This document shows positions 18,019-26,800 of a DNA stretch of 64,000 bases, piece by piece (the first letter of the stretch is position 1; every line of letters begins with the position of its first letter). The notes under the pieces were generated by a model. It saw only the letters and a program-made list of their open reading frames with translations, was not told the DNA's origin and did no database searches. The stretch is taken from NCBI GenBank assembly GCA_016213845.1, contig JACQZN010000071.1, forward strand, positions 1 to 64,000, in the 5' to 3' direction. The translations under genes and the position numbers were made by a program. The stretch is from Candidatus Wallbacteria bacterium. Its GTDB lineage: Bacteria > Muiribacteriota > UBA6191 > JACPRK01.

Positions 18019-18264
18019 GCATGCCTCCTGAAGGCCGAAAGCGCCCGGCCCGGAACCCTGTTTGGCACCGATATGCTGCTCGACGTCGAAAAATCGTACA
18101 CAAGGGGACTCGTGACGTCAAGGTGATTCAGGTGACGATTTCCCCGGGACTGTCCGGAGGCCCCCAGGGGCGACCCAGTGGACGCCCGATCGTGTCTGCG
18201 AGCGGCATCCCCGGTGCAAACCAAGCACTGCAGAGCAGCACTCTGAGTACGCTAGACTGAGCGC

Positions 18265-20148
18265 GTGCGACTGATCTGTGGACTTGTCCGGTTCGACGGG
18301 GATGCTGCGTCGGCCGAGACGGTCGATTCGATGGCGAAGGCCTTGATCGCTCCGGGGCTGGCACCGGCAGTTCGAGTAGGCGGCGATCGGCAGTGCAGCC
18401 TGGTCGTGATCGATTTCTCGGCGACCGACGAAGGGGCCGCTCGGACTTTGCCGCAGGGGGAGTCGGGATCGGTGCTCGCGGCGGATCTGAGACTGGATGA
18501 ACCCGGCGAGCTCGGGCGCGCGCTCGGGATCGCCGACGTCGAGGAAGAGCGTCTGATGCTCGCCGCCCTCGAACGCTGGGGAGACGACGCGCCGGCCAGA
18601 CTGCTGGGCGACTTCGCCTTCGCCCAATGGAGTTCGAAACCGCAGTCGATGCTCTGCGGCCGGGACATCTTCGGCGTACGGCCGTTGGCTTACGTGAACC
18701 GTCCCGGCGTACTCTTCGCTTTCGCCTCGTTTCCGAGGGGGCTACATCCGTCGATCGTCGACCGTAGACTCGACGAGGCCGCGCTCCTGCGAAGGATGCT
18801 TCGCGTGTCGAGAGCGGATGAGACGTTTGTCCAGGAGGTCCGGAGGCTGCCGGCGGCCCATGTCCTTACGGCCACGGCCGGCGGTGTCGCCCTGCGCCGC
18901 TACTGGCGTCTGGATGAGGCCTCGGCCGGAAAGAGCGCTCTGCTGCCCGGTGAGGCTGCGCATGAGCTGCGCAGCAGGCTGGAGCTTGCCGTCGCCAGCC
19001 GGGTGAGGGGCGCTGGTCCCGTTGCGGCCCATCTGAGTGGAGGGCTCGACTCCTCCGCTGTGTCCGTGCTGGCGGCACGAGGGCTGCGCAAGCGAGGCTG
19101 CCGGCTGCACGCCTTTTCTCTGCGGGCCGCGCGGCCGGAAGATTACCCGGCCGACGACGAGTCGCCCTATGTCGAGGCCGTTCTGACCCAGGAGCCGGAC
19201 ATCGTCTGGACGCCGGTGTCGCCGCCTCGCCTGGTCGAAACGTTGGAAGGCCGGATGGACGCGGATGGCCCGTGGATTCTGGAGCCCGAGCTCCCGGACG
19301 GCACCGTTTGCAGGCTGGCCGCGCAGCAGGGCTGTTCGCTCGTGTTGTCGGGCTGGGGAGGCGACGAGGGAGCCAGCTTCAACGGGCGTGGTTGCCTGGC
19401 GGAGGCCTTCGCGCGCGGGCAGTGGCGCTACGTGGCCGCGGAGGTGAAGGCGCTGGCCCGCCTCCGTGAACGCTCTTGGTTCTCCGTCTTTCGAGGAGTT
19501 GTGATGGAGCGCGTTCTTCCCGACTGGCTAAATGACCTGAGGCGGCGCCTGCGAGGGGAGGCTGCGGGCTACTTCGACATCGCCCGACAACTTTTCTCTC
19601 CGTCAGTCTTGGCCAATGTCGACAAGGAACTGAGTAGCTCCCACTCCGATGAAGGTCTTGACGCTGGCCTCATCCGGGTGAACCTGTTGGAGGCACCCTT
19701 CACGTCGGAACGTTGCGAGACGTGGGCCAGGTTCGGAGGGCGATACGGTGTCTCGTTCGGATTTCCGATGCTGGATCGGCGCGTGGTCGAACTGGCTGTG
19801 GCTTTGCCGCCCCACCACTTCGTCCGCGACGGTTGTACACGCCGGGTCTTTCGGGATGCGATGGAGGGGGTGCTCCCCGAGCCACTGCGGTGGCGCCAGA
19901 CCAAGTTCGTACCGATACCGAGCATGTTGCCCGCTACCCCGGATCACCGGGACGCGCTCCTGAGGCGTATCGAGGCTGTGGCGGCGCATCCTCTCCTTCG
20001 GACGAACTTCGATTTCGACAGGATGCGCTCCTTTGCCACCGACCTCTCGTTCGACCGGCCGCCGGTCGCCTCGGACCCGCGGGTTCCCCGAGCTGTCGTA
20101 CTTGCGCAAGTTCTCGCGTGCGCGGCCTACGTGGAGCAGCACTACTGA
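18265..20148 (+). CDS. Asparagine-synthetase-like macrolactam synthetase (lasso peptide C protein)
   Basis: This 627-residue protein has an N-terminal glutaminase-like domain with Cys at position 5 (MRLICGLVRFDG) and a C-terminal ATP-pyrophosphatase domain with the PP-loop SGGLDSS (258-264) and the GWGGDE motif near residue 370. Stand-alone AsnB has Met-Cys at the N-terminus. The displaced Cys and overall length fit lasso-peptide cyclases, which adenylate a side-chain carboxylate of the core peptide and close it on the N-terminal amine. The start is GTG at 18265. It is convergent with the sulfotransferase gene (7-base overlap) and lies 2 kb from the precursor and recognition protein. A role in ordinary asparagine synthesis is less likely given the neighbours. 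Confidence 0.82.
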   Translation: MRLICGLVRFDGDAASAETVDSMAKALIAPGLAPAVRVGGDRQCSLVVIDFSATDEGAARTLPQGESGSVLAADLRLDEPGELGRALGIADVEEERLMLAALERWGDDAPARLLGDFAFAQWSSKPQSMLCGRDIFGVRPLAYVNRPGVLFAFASFPRGLHPSIVDRRLDEAALLRRMLRVSRADETFVQEVRRLPAAHVLTATAGGVALRRYWRLDEASAGKSALLPGEAAHELRSRLELAVASRVRGAGPVAAHLSGGLDSSAVSVLAARGLRKRGCRLHAFSLRAARPEDYPADDESPYVEAVLTQEPDIVWTPVSPPRLVETLEGRMDADGPWILEPELPDGTVCRLAAQQGCSLVLSGWGGDEGASFNGRGCLAEAFARGQWRYVAAEVKALARLRERSWFSVFRGVVMERVLPDWLNDLRRRLRGEAAGYFDIARQLFSPSVLANVDKELSSSHSDEGLDAGLIRVNLLEAPFTSERCETWARFGGRYGVSFGFPMLDRRVVELAVALPPHHFVRDGCTRRVFRDAMEGVLPEPLRWRQTKFVPIPSMLPATPDHRDALLRRIEAVAAHPLLRTNFDFDRMRSFATDLSFDRPPVASDPRVPRAVVLAQVLACAAYVEQHY

Positions 20149-21038
20149 ACCGGGAGTGTGCGAGGATCGCCACCAGTGCCACCCGGCTCGGTCTCCTCGG
20201 TTTCGGCGAGGTATCCGAACCGGCGCATCGTTTCTGCGTTGGCCTGGACTATGCGTGACACTTGCTCACGCGAAAGCGCCTCGCGCCAGCCGCCGGAGCG
20301 ACCCTGGCGGAAGAATCGCCCAGCCGCCGCGGGCCGCTCGCGAAATCCCGTTTCGGCCTCCTGGGCAGCCAGCACCTCGAATCGGGAGTGCTCGATGGCA
20401 CGAGCCACCCGCTCAGGATCCAGCGCGAGTCCCGCGGCACGCACGGCCGCCGAGAAGGTCTCGAGAGGCCGGGCAAGCATGTCTTCGTAACGCATGCCGT
20501 GGACGGGAAAGGGGGCCAGGTCGAGCCAGCTCGTGACGTGCACGCTCCAGGATTGGTAGCGCTGTCGCAACTGTTTCGAGAGCCCCTTGGGAGACTCTGA
20601 TGCGCCTTCGCCCTCGGCCAGCAGGGGGACGCATCTCTCCACGCTCCGGCCTGCGTGGTGCGCCAGGGAGATCGCCAAGTCGAGGGGATTGCGGAGCACG
20701 TACAGCGCGCATCTCGTCGCGCTTGCCGGGAACAGGTCCTTTCCCGCTTCGTTACGCGTGAAGGCATCGTGAACTTTGATCCAGAGCGTCTCCGGACTGT
20801 GCGCAGCCAGAAGCTCGTAGAGCCCCGGGCGGTAGATATCCACTTCCTCGTCAGTCAGGTAGGACGACGAAATGCCCACGAACTTGTCGAATCGGCCCCG
20901 ATCCGAGGCGATACCGTCTGTCCCCAGATCGTTGACGTCCACCGGTTCTGGGGCGTCTCGAAGGTAGTTGGCCAGGAAGGCGCGCAGCCAGGTGTTGCCG
21001 GATTTCGGGTAGGACGCCAGCCAGACGATGGGGCTCAC
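20142..21038 (-). CDS. Sulfotransferase (PAPS-dependent) of the RiPP locus
   Basis: This 298-residue protein begins MSPIVWLASYPKSGNTWLRA, containing the 5'-phosphosulfate-binding loop YPKSGNTW (10-17). The 3'-phosphate-binding region is near YVLRNPLDLAISLAHH (about 127-142), and GFRERPAAAGRFFRQGRSGGW near the C-terminus resembles the PAPS-binding RxGxxGxW loop. It would move sulfate from PAPS to a hydroxyl. It overlaps the upstream kinase gene by 4 bases, so the two are co-expressed and likely act on the same product, plausibly a Ser or Thr of the peptide. The substrate is inferred from position only. Confidence 0.82.
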   Translation of the reverse strand: MSPIVWLASYPKSGNTWLRAFLANYLRDAPEPVDVNDLGTDGIASDRGRFDKFVGISSSYLTDEEVDIYRPGLYELLAAHSPETLWIKVHDAFTRNEAGKDLFPASATRCALYVLRNPLDLAISLAHHAGRSVERCVPLLAEGEGASESPKGLSKQLRQRYQSWSVHVTSWLDLAPFPVHGMRYEDMLARPLETFSAAVRAAGLALDPERVARAIEHSRFEVLAAQEAETGFRERPAAAGRFFRQGRSGGWREALSREQVSRIVQANAETMRRFGYLAETEETEPGGTGGDPRTLPVQ

Positions 21039-21949
21039 GCAGCAAGCTCCTCTTCGAGCAACTCGGCAAGCCGGTCGAGCTCCCAGACGAGCTCGCGCCT
21101 GGTAACGGCCGCCATCTGCGCGTGGCGCGCCACGGTGCAGACCTGTAGAAAGTGCCGGGCGCCGTGCACACCAGCGGTCTGCAGCAATCCCGGCAGCACC
21201 GTGCTGTCCGTCAAGGCGCGCGTCGCCTCCAGACCGCTCAACTTTTGCAATGCCGGCCGGGACTCGTTCTGCATTCGCAGCACGTAGATCGCGCGGACAG
21301 AAGCCGGCACAGGGTTACTCACTTGTTCGACCGGGCACCAGAATCGCTGGCTTGTGACGGACCGGACGCTCGTCAAACCATCCATTGGGATACGTAGCCT
21401 CTGGAGCGAGTCGTGCCAGAGCGACAGTCGAGCTTGAGAGGGTTGAAGCCGTGGTACATCCCCGCTCGTGTCGATGCAACAGACACCGTCGGATAGCAGT
21501 CGGTGCCCTCGGCGACAGAACAGTGCGGCCAACGTCGACTTTCCAAAGGCCGGCGGACCTGTGAATACGATCGCCCCCTTGGGGGTCTCCACGGCGCTCC
21601 CGCATAGCGGCAACAGGCCGCGCTGGTGCAGGATCGCGCCCATCACCAGCTCGAGCAGGAATAGCTGAACGCTTGTTTGGTCCGCGCCCGAATGAGGCTG
21701 CACTCGAATCTCGCTCCCCGCCGTCACCAGGAAGCGCGCGACCGAGACGACGTCGAGCAGAAACCGATCAGCGGTCGCCTGATACGCCACTCCCCGTACG
21801 ACGGGCTCGCGCAGTTCCCGAGGTACCTCGCCCAGATGCACCGTGACGTCCGTATCGCCTGTGTTCGGAGCAAGCATGAGCCCCGGACACGGGGCCTCCA
21901 TGCTCACCCGAAGCCCGTGGACCCTATAGGTGTAGAGGCCGCCCGGCAT
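21035..21949 (-). CDS. HPr-kinase-like protein, copy 1, with altered catalytic residues
   Basis: This 304-residue protein has the fold pattern of HprK-related kinases found in lasso-peptide clusters, with P-loop GPPAFGKST (131-139). The start at 21949 is preferred: GAGGA lies 8 bases upstream and the length then matches copy 2 (300 residues). Compared with copy 2, the conserved His before the P-loop is Cys (LPLCGSAVE versus LVLHGSAVE), and the acidic pair after it is Asp-Gly (LLSDGV versus LADDLA). In HPr kinases these positions belong to the catalytic site, so copy 1 may be inactive, regulatory or altered in chemistry. It is transcribed divergently from the precursor gene and coupled to the sulfotransferase. 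Confidence 0.75.
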   Translation of the reverse strand: MPGGLYTYRVHGLRVSMEAPCPGLMLAPNTGDTDVTVHLGEVPRELREPVVRGVAYQATADRFLLDVVSVARFLVTAGSEIRVQPHSGADQTSVQLFLLELVMGAILHQRGLLPLCGSAVETPKGAIVFTGPPAFGKSTLAALFCRRGHRLLSDGVCCIDTSGDVPRLQPSQARLSLWHDSLQRLRIPMDGLTSVRSVTSQRFWCPVEQVSNPVPASVRAIYVLRMQNESRPALQKLSGLEATRALTDSTVLPGLLQTAGVHGARHFLQVCTVARHAQMAAVTRRELVWELDRLAELLEEELAA

Positions 21950-22050
21950 CCGCATGATCCTCGCATCCGAGCAGGACCCGCGCAAGTCCGAGTCAGGGCC
22001 GCCACGGCCGGCTGGCATGTTGGAAAGGGTGAGATTGATCCACGACTCGC

Positions 22051-22100
22051 TTGTCAGACCAGGGCGTTGGTAGGTAATCTAGGTAACAGTTTGCAGGAGG
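22051..22100 (+). promoter_or_regulatory. Candidate promoter and strong ribosome-binding site of the precursor gene
   Basis: TTGTCA (22051-22056) and TAATCT (22075-22080) are separated by 18 bases and resemble weak sigma-70 elements. GCAGGAGG at 22093-22100 is a strong Shine-Dalgarno site 7 bases before the GTG at 22108. This ribosome-binding site is the main support for the short precursor gene. The whole divergent spacer to the copy-1 kinase is about 160 bases. Confidence 0.45.
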
Positions 22101-22107
22101 TGGATCT

Positions 22108-22272
22108 GTGGACAGACGGAACACTGAACAATCGGCGGCCTTGCGCGATAAGGCCTCCGAGGCCAGTGAGAAGAAGCGATGGGCGAAGCCAGTTCTCGAG
22201 GTCGTCGAGCTTGGCTTGACGGCGAAGACAGTCAATCCTCCAGAGACCGGGACGGTGTTCGGGCCCAGCTGA
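22108..22272 (+). CDS. Putative lasso-type RiPP precursor peptide (54 aa)
   Basis: A GTG start behind GCAGGAGG gives a 54-residue peptide. The leader is charged (KKR at 22-24) and then reads WAKPVLEVVELGLTA (25-39), which aligns position by position with the paeninodin leader pattern Y-x-K-P-x-L-E-V-x8 with Thr at -2. The aromatic residue is at -15, Pro at -12, Leu at -10 and Thr38 at -2. The predicted core is KTVNPPETGTVFGPS (40-54). Its only acidic residue is Glu at core position 7, which would give a 7-residue ring closed on Lys1, unusual for lasso peptides. The core ends in Ser, the position phosphorylated by paeninodin-type kinases. The gene lies between two kinase genes and upstream of the PqqD-like protein. 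Cleavage site and product are inference. Confidence 0.68.
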   Translation: MDRRNTEQSAALRDKASEASEKKRWAKPVLEVVELGLTAKTVNPPETGTVFGPS

Positions 22273-22383
22273 AGATTGGAAACTCCGAGCCGAGCCGACG
22301 CGACACCAGGTCGCGGAGCAATTGCCTCCCGGGCGGAAGTCTCTTTCAGCTACGCGAGCCGTCGTCCAGAGACGCTTACCCCG

Positions 22384-23286
22384 ATGAGCTCGTTCGCTTA
22401 CGGAGCGCTGGGCTTGAACATCACGTCGGACCTCGCACTTCCTGAGCTGTCCCCGGGTAGTTCAGGCGCCGAGGATGTTCGAGTTCGCTGCTGCGCCGTC
22501 GCCGACGCGATCGAGGGCGCTCACTGGTCTGGGCCGGCCATGGATGCCACGTCCGACCGCGTCCTGCTTCGCATCCCCTCCGTGGGGCGGTACCTCGTCG
22601 TCGAAGGCCGGGAGATACACGTCGACGCACTACCCGGTGTCGACGAGGCCGCCGTTCGCCTCTACCTCCTGGGGACTGCCCTTGGAGCACTACTGCACCA
22701 GCGCGGCCTTCTGGTCCTGCACGGGAGTGCCGTCGAAACTGCCGGGGGAACTGTCCTGTTCGTGGGACCTTCCGGGCACGGCAAGTCGACGCTGGCCGCC
22801 CTCTTCCTTCATCGGGGCTATCGTGTGTTGGCCGACGACCTTGCCGCAGTCGACACGGAGGGCGAGCGCCTGAAGCTTCTGCCCGGGCTACCGCATATGA
22901 GCTTGACGCCGGACTCGCTCGCTCGCCTGGGAATCCAAACAGAAGCCATCCTTCAAGTCCAGCCGGGTTCCCAGAAGCACAGGGTTTCGCTGGGAACGGG
23001 CCCCGCAGGAGCGCCCACGCCCGTGCGTGCCGTCTACGTGCTGTCGCCCGGAGAGGATTGCGGCCTTCGGTTGACGCCTCTGACTGGCCTCCAGGCGGCT
23101 CGCGCCCTGACGGACAACACCTATCGCTTGGGCCTGCTGAAAGCCATGGGGCTGAGCGGCGCTCGTCACTTCCGCCAGGTCTGTGCCGTGGCCCGGCGGG
23201 TCCCGATCGCGCGGCTGACCCGACCGAGCGGCCGGTGGGAACCCGAAGCCCTCGTCGATCTCCTGGAAAGGGACCTGTCGGAGTGA
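22384..23286 (+). CDS. HPr-kinase-like peptide kinase, copy 2
   Basis: This 300-residue protein starts at ATG 22384 (MSSFAYGALGLNI), chosen because it matches the start of copy 1; an upstream in-frame TTG at 22276 would add 36 residues. It keeps the residues expected of an active HprK-like enzyme: His before the P-loop (LVLHGSAVE), P-loop GPSGHGKST (128-136) and Asp-Asp in VLADDLAAVD. Homologues in paeninodin-like clusters phosphorylate the C-terminal Ser of the precursor, and the neighbouring precursor ends in Ser. The gene follows the precursor by 111 bases, is on the same strand and is followed 2 bases later by the PqqD-like gene. Confidence 0.78.
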   Translation: MSSFAYGALGLNITSDLALPELSPGSSGAEDVRVRCCAVADAIEGAHWSGPAMDATSDRVLLRIPSVGRYLVVEGREIHVDALPGVDEAAVRLYLLGTALGALLHQRGLLVLHGSAVETAGGTVLFVGPSGHGKSTLAALFLHRGYRVLADDLAAVDTEGERLKLLPGLPHMSLTPDSLARLGIQTEAILQVQPGSQKHRVSLGTGPAGAPTPVRAVYVLSPGEDCGLRLTPLTGLQAARALTDNTYRLGLLKAMGLSGARHFRQVCAVARRVPIARLTRPSGRWEPEALVDLLERDLSE

Positions 23287-23288
23287 CC

Positions 23289-23606
23289 ATGCCGGAGCTA
23301 CGGACCACCGGTGCCTCACTTGCTCCGGAGTCCCTGCTGCGGCGCGTGCCCAGCGCGCTCGAAGCAGAGCTCGACGGCGAGCTGCTGATCGCTAGCGTCG
23401 AGACGGGCAACTACTTCGGCGTCAGCAACTGCGGTAGGCGGATCTGGGAGCTGCTGGCCACCCCGCTGACCTTGGAGGAGCTCTGCGAGAAGCTGGGGGC
23501 CGAGTATGACGCGGATAGCGCCCTGGTGCGTCGGGATGTGCTCGAGTTCCTGAGTGACCTGATGCGTCATGGATTGCTGCAGGAGCTCGACCCGCAGAGC
23601 GCGTGA
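23289..23606 (+). CDS. PqqD-like RiPP recognition element (lasso B1 protein)
   Basis: This 105-residue protein has the winged-helix RRE pattern of PqqD/lasso B1 proteins: ELDGELLIASVETGNYFGVS, then RRIWELLATPLTLEELCEKL and a C-terminal helix VLEFLSDLMRHGLLQEL. Such proteins bind the aromatic-x-x-Pro-x-Leu leader motif and hand the peptide to the protease and cyclase. It starts 2 bases after the kinase stop. Its own stop (23604-23606) falls at the junction with a duplicated fragment of the efflux pump gene. In lasso clusters the leader peptidase B2 normally follows or is fused here, but none is present. Confidence 0.82.
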   Translation: MPELRTTGASLAPESLLRRVPSALEAELDGELLIASVETGNYFGVSNCGRRIWELLATPLTLEELCEKLGAEYDADSALVRRDVLEFLSDLMRHGLLQELDPQSA

Positions 23607-23748
23607 GCGCCCTCATCAGTACGGGCGCCAGCCGCTCCAGCGAGCCCTTGAACGCCGACTCGGCGCGCGACTTGCCCTCCGACTGGTAGTGCGTGAGCAT
23701 CACCACGCCGTTGCGGGTCGCAATGCCGAAGAGCGCGATCGAGCCGAT
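23603..23748 (-). pseudogene. Duplicated fragment of the downstream RND pump gene
   Basis: This stretch is a near copy, with small deletions and substitutions, of the pump gene segment at about 23958-24105. The minus-strand translation reads HYQSEGKSRAESAFKGSLER versus HYQHLISEGKSRAEAVFQGS in the intact gene. It starts exactly at the end of the PqqD-like gene. It is too short to function and records a local duplication or a repair event that joined the RiPP locus to the efflux operon. Bases 23749-23803 hold nothing recognisable. Confidence 0.8.
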
Positions 23749-23803
23749 ACCGTGGACGGAGCGGGGCGAGGGCGCCGGCTCTTGCCGGTTGGAAGCTCGG
23801 GCC

Positions 23804-26800
23804 TCACCCGTAGCGATCGAACAGCACCGGCACGACGAACATGTTGAGCACCGTCGAGGTCACCAGGCCGCCCAGGATGACCGCCGCCATCGGAGCCTGG
23901 AGCTCGTTGCCCGGTTCACCGCCGGCCAGGATCAGCGGCACCAGCGCCAGCCCCGCGGTGAGCGCCGTCATCAGTACGGGCGCCAGCCGCTCCAGCGAGC
24001 CCTGGAACACCGCCTCGGCCCGCGACTTGCCCTCCGAGATCAGGTGCTGGTAGTGCGTGATCATCAGCACGCCGTTGCGGGTCGCAATGCCGAAGAGCGT
24101 GATGAAGCCGACCAGTGAGGCGACGTTGAGTACCCCGCCCGTCAGGTACACCGAGGCGATGCCGCCGATCAGCGCCAGGGGCAGGTTCGTCATCGTGATG
24201 ATCGACAGCCGGGCCGTGCCGAGAGCCATGTAGAGCAGCACGAAGATCCCGGCCACGGCAACGAGCGAGAGGATCCCGATGGTCCTGCGCGCCTCCTGTT
24301 CCGATTCGAACTGCCCGCCATAAGTGACATAATATCCATCGGGGAGTTTGACTCCACTCGACACACGCTGCCGGATCTCCTCGATGACGCTGCCCAGGTC
24401 CCGCCCCTGCACGTTGCAGGAGACGACCACCTTTCGCTGGACGTTCTCGCGGTTGATCGTGTTCGGGCCGGCGCGCCGCTCGATCTTGGCCAGCATCTTG
24501 AGCGGCACCTTCAGCCCCGACGGCGCGTCGAACAGCGCGTTGGAGATCGACTCGACGTCGCCCTTGACCGCCGCGTCGTAACGGACCACCAGGTCGTAGG
24601 TGCGCCCCTGCTCTAGGATCTGCCCGGCGACTCTCCCCGCGAAGGCCGCCTCGAGCTCCTCGGCAAGCTCACCGACCCGCATGCCGTAGCGGGCCACGGC
24701 CTTGCGATCGAAGGCGATCCGCAGCTCGGGGATGTCGCTCACCTGCTCCACCGACAGATCGACCACGCCAGGCACCTTCGCCATCTCGTCCTCGATCCGG
24801 TTGGCAAGCGTGACCATCTCCGGCATCTCGAGGCCGAAGAGCTTCACGGCGATCGCCGAGCGAGTCCCCGACAGGAGGTGATCGATCCGGTGCGAGATCG
24901 GCTGTCCCACGTTGAGCACCATCCCGGGAATCCCCCGGATCGCCTTGCGTACGTCCGCCAGGATCTCGTGGCGTGGCCGGCCGCCGAGCTTCAGTCGCAC
25001 GTCGACCTCGGCCCCGTTGGACCCCTGCGCATGTTCGTCGAGCTCTGCCCTTCCCGTGCGTCGAGCGGTCGATAGCACCTCCGGGACCGTGTGGAGCCGC
25101 TTCTCCAGCAGGCTGCCGAGCTTGTCGGACTCGGGAAGGTTCGTCCCCGGCAGCGTGACGGCGCTGATGGTGAGCGCCCCTTCGTTGAACTCGGGCAAGA
25201 ACGCGCGGCCCAATCCGGGCAGCGCAGCCAGCGCGATCGCCAGGGCCGCAGCCGACGGCGCGAGCACGAGCCATCGGTGAGCGAGGGCGACCCTCAACCA
25301 CGGCCCATAGCCCCGCTTCAGGAGCCTCAGCACCGGCCCTTCGCCTTCCCACTCGAGCACCTTCGGTTTCGCGAGCAGGTAGAAGCAGAGCACCGGCGTC
25401 ACCGTGAGACTCACGATGAGCGACGCGAAGAGGGCGATGATGTAGGAGAAGCCCAGCGGCGCCAGCAGCCGCCCCTCGACGCCCGACAGAAAGAAGAGCG
25501 GGAGGAAGACCAGGATGATGATGAGGGTGGCGAACACCATCGACGGCCGGATCTCGTTGGAGGCGTGCCAGACGACGTCCAGGTTCGAGCGGCGCTTCTC
25601 GGGCGGCTTGTGGTGGTTCTCGCGCAATCGACGGAAGACGTTCTCGACGTCGATGATGGCGTCATCCACCAGCGCCCCGATGGCGATCGTGAGGCCGCCG
25701 AGCGTCATCGTGTTGATCGTCGTTCCCGAGAGCCGGAACGTCAGGATCGCCACGAGCAGCGAGAGCGGGATCGCCGTCATCGTGATGAAGGTCGCCCGCA
25801 CGCTGGCCAGGAAGAAGTAGAGCACGACCACGACCAGGATCGCGCCGTCGCGGAGAGCATGCTCGACGTTGGTCAGAGCCGTCTCGATGAAGTCGGCCTG
25901 GCGAAGCGCGTTGCGCCTGAGCTGCATGCCGGCGGGCAGGAGCTTCTCCAGCTCGTCGAGGACCGAGTCGATCTTGGCCGTCACTTCGAGCGTGTTCGCC
26001 CCCGGCTGCTTGAGCACGCCGAGCACCACAGCGGGCTTCGCGTCGATCGACCCGACACCCAGGCGTGGAGCCATCCCGACGCCCACGCTCGCCACGTGAC
26101 TCACCTTCACCGGCGTCCCGGCGTGCTCGGCCAGGACGGTCTCGCCGATGTCGTCCACGCTCGCGATCCGGCCCACTCCTCGGATCAGATACTCCTGCCC
26201 CGAGGCGAGAAGGAAGCCGCCGGACGTGTTGGCGTTCGACTGCTCCAGCGCCCGGATGACTTCCTGAAAGGTCACCCCGAAGGCCGCGAGCTTCACCGGA
26301 GAGACCTGCACCTGGTACTGCCGGACTCCGCCCCCGATCGGGATCACCTGGGAAACGCCGGGCACGGCCAGCAGCCGTCGCCGCACCAGCCAGTCCGCCG
26401 TCGAGCGCAGCTCGAGCGGGTCGGCGTTGTCGCTGGTGAGTCCGAGGAAGAGGATCTCCCCCATCACACTCGAGATGGGTGCCAGCATCGGCCGTCCGAC
26501 GTCGGGCGGGAGCGTCGCGCCGACCAGCTGCAGCTTCTCGTTGACGACCTGGCGGGCCAGGTAGACGTCGGTCGACCAGTCGAACTCGACCCAGACCACG
26601 GAGATGCCGATGCCCGACGATGAGCGCACGCGCCGCACGCCGCTGGCGCCGTTGAGCGCCGTCTCGATCGGAAAGCTGATCAGCGTCTCTACCTCCTCGG
26701 GGGCCAGCCCGTGGGCCTCGGTCAGGACAGTGACGGTCGGCGCCGTCAGGTCCGGCAGCACGTCGACCGGAAGTCTCACGGCGACGAGAGAACCTCCGAT

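Noticed and set aside
23603..23803. A hidden lasso leader peptidase (B2) after the recognition protein
   Set aside because: The sequence is a copy of pump-gene DNA; no Cys-His-Asp transglutaminase-like pattern was found in any frame here.
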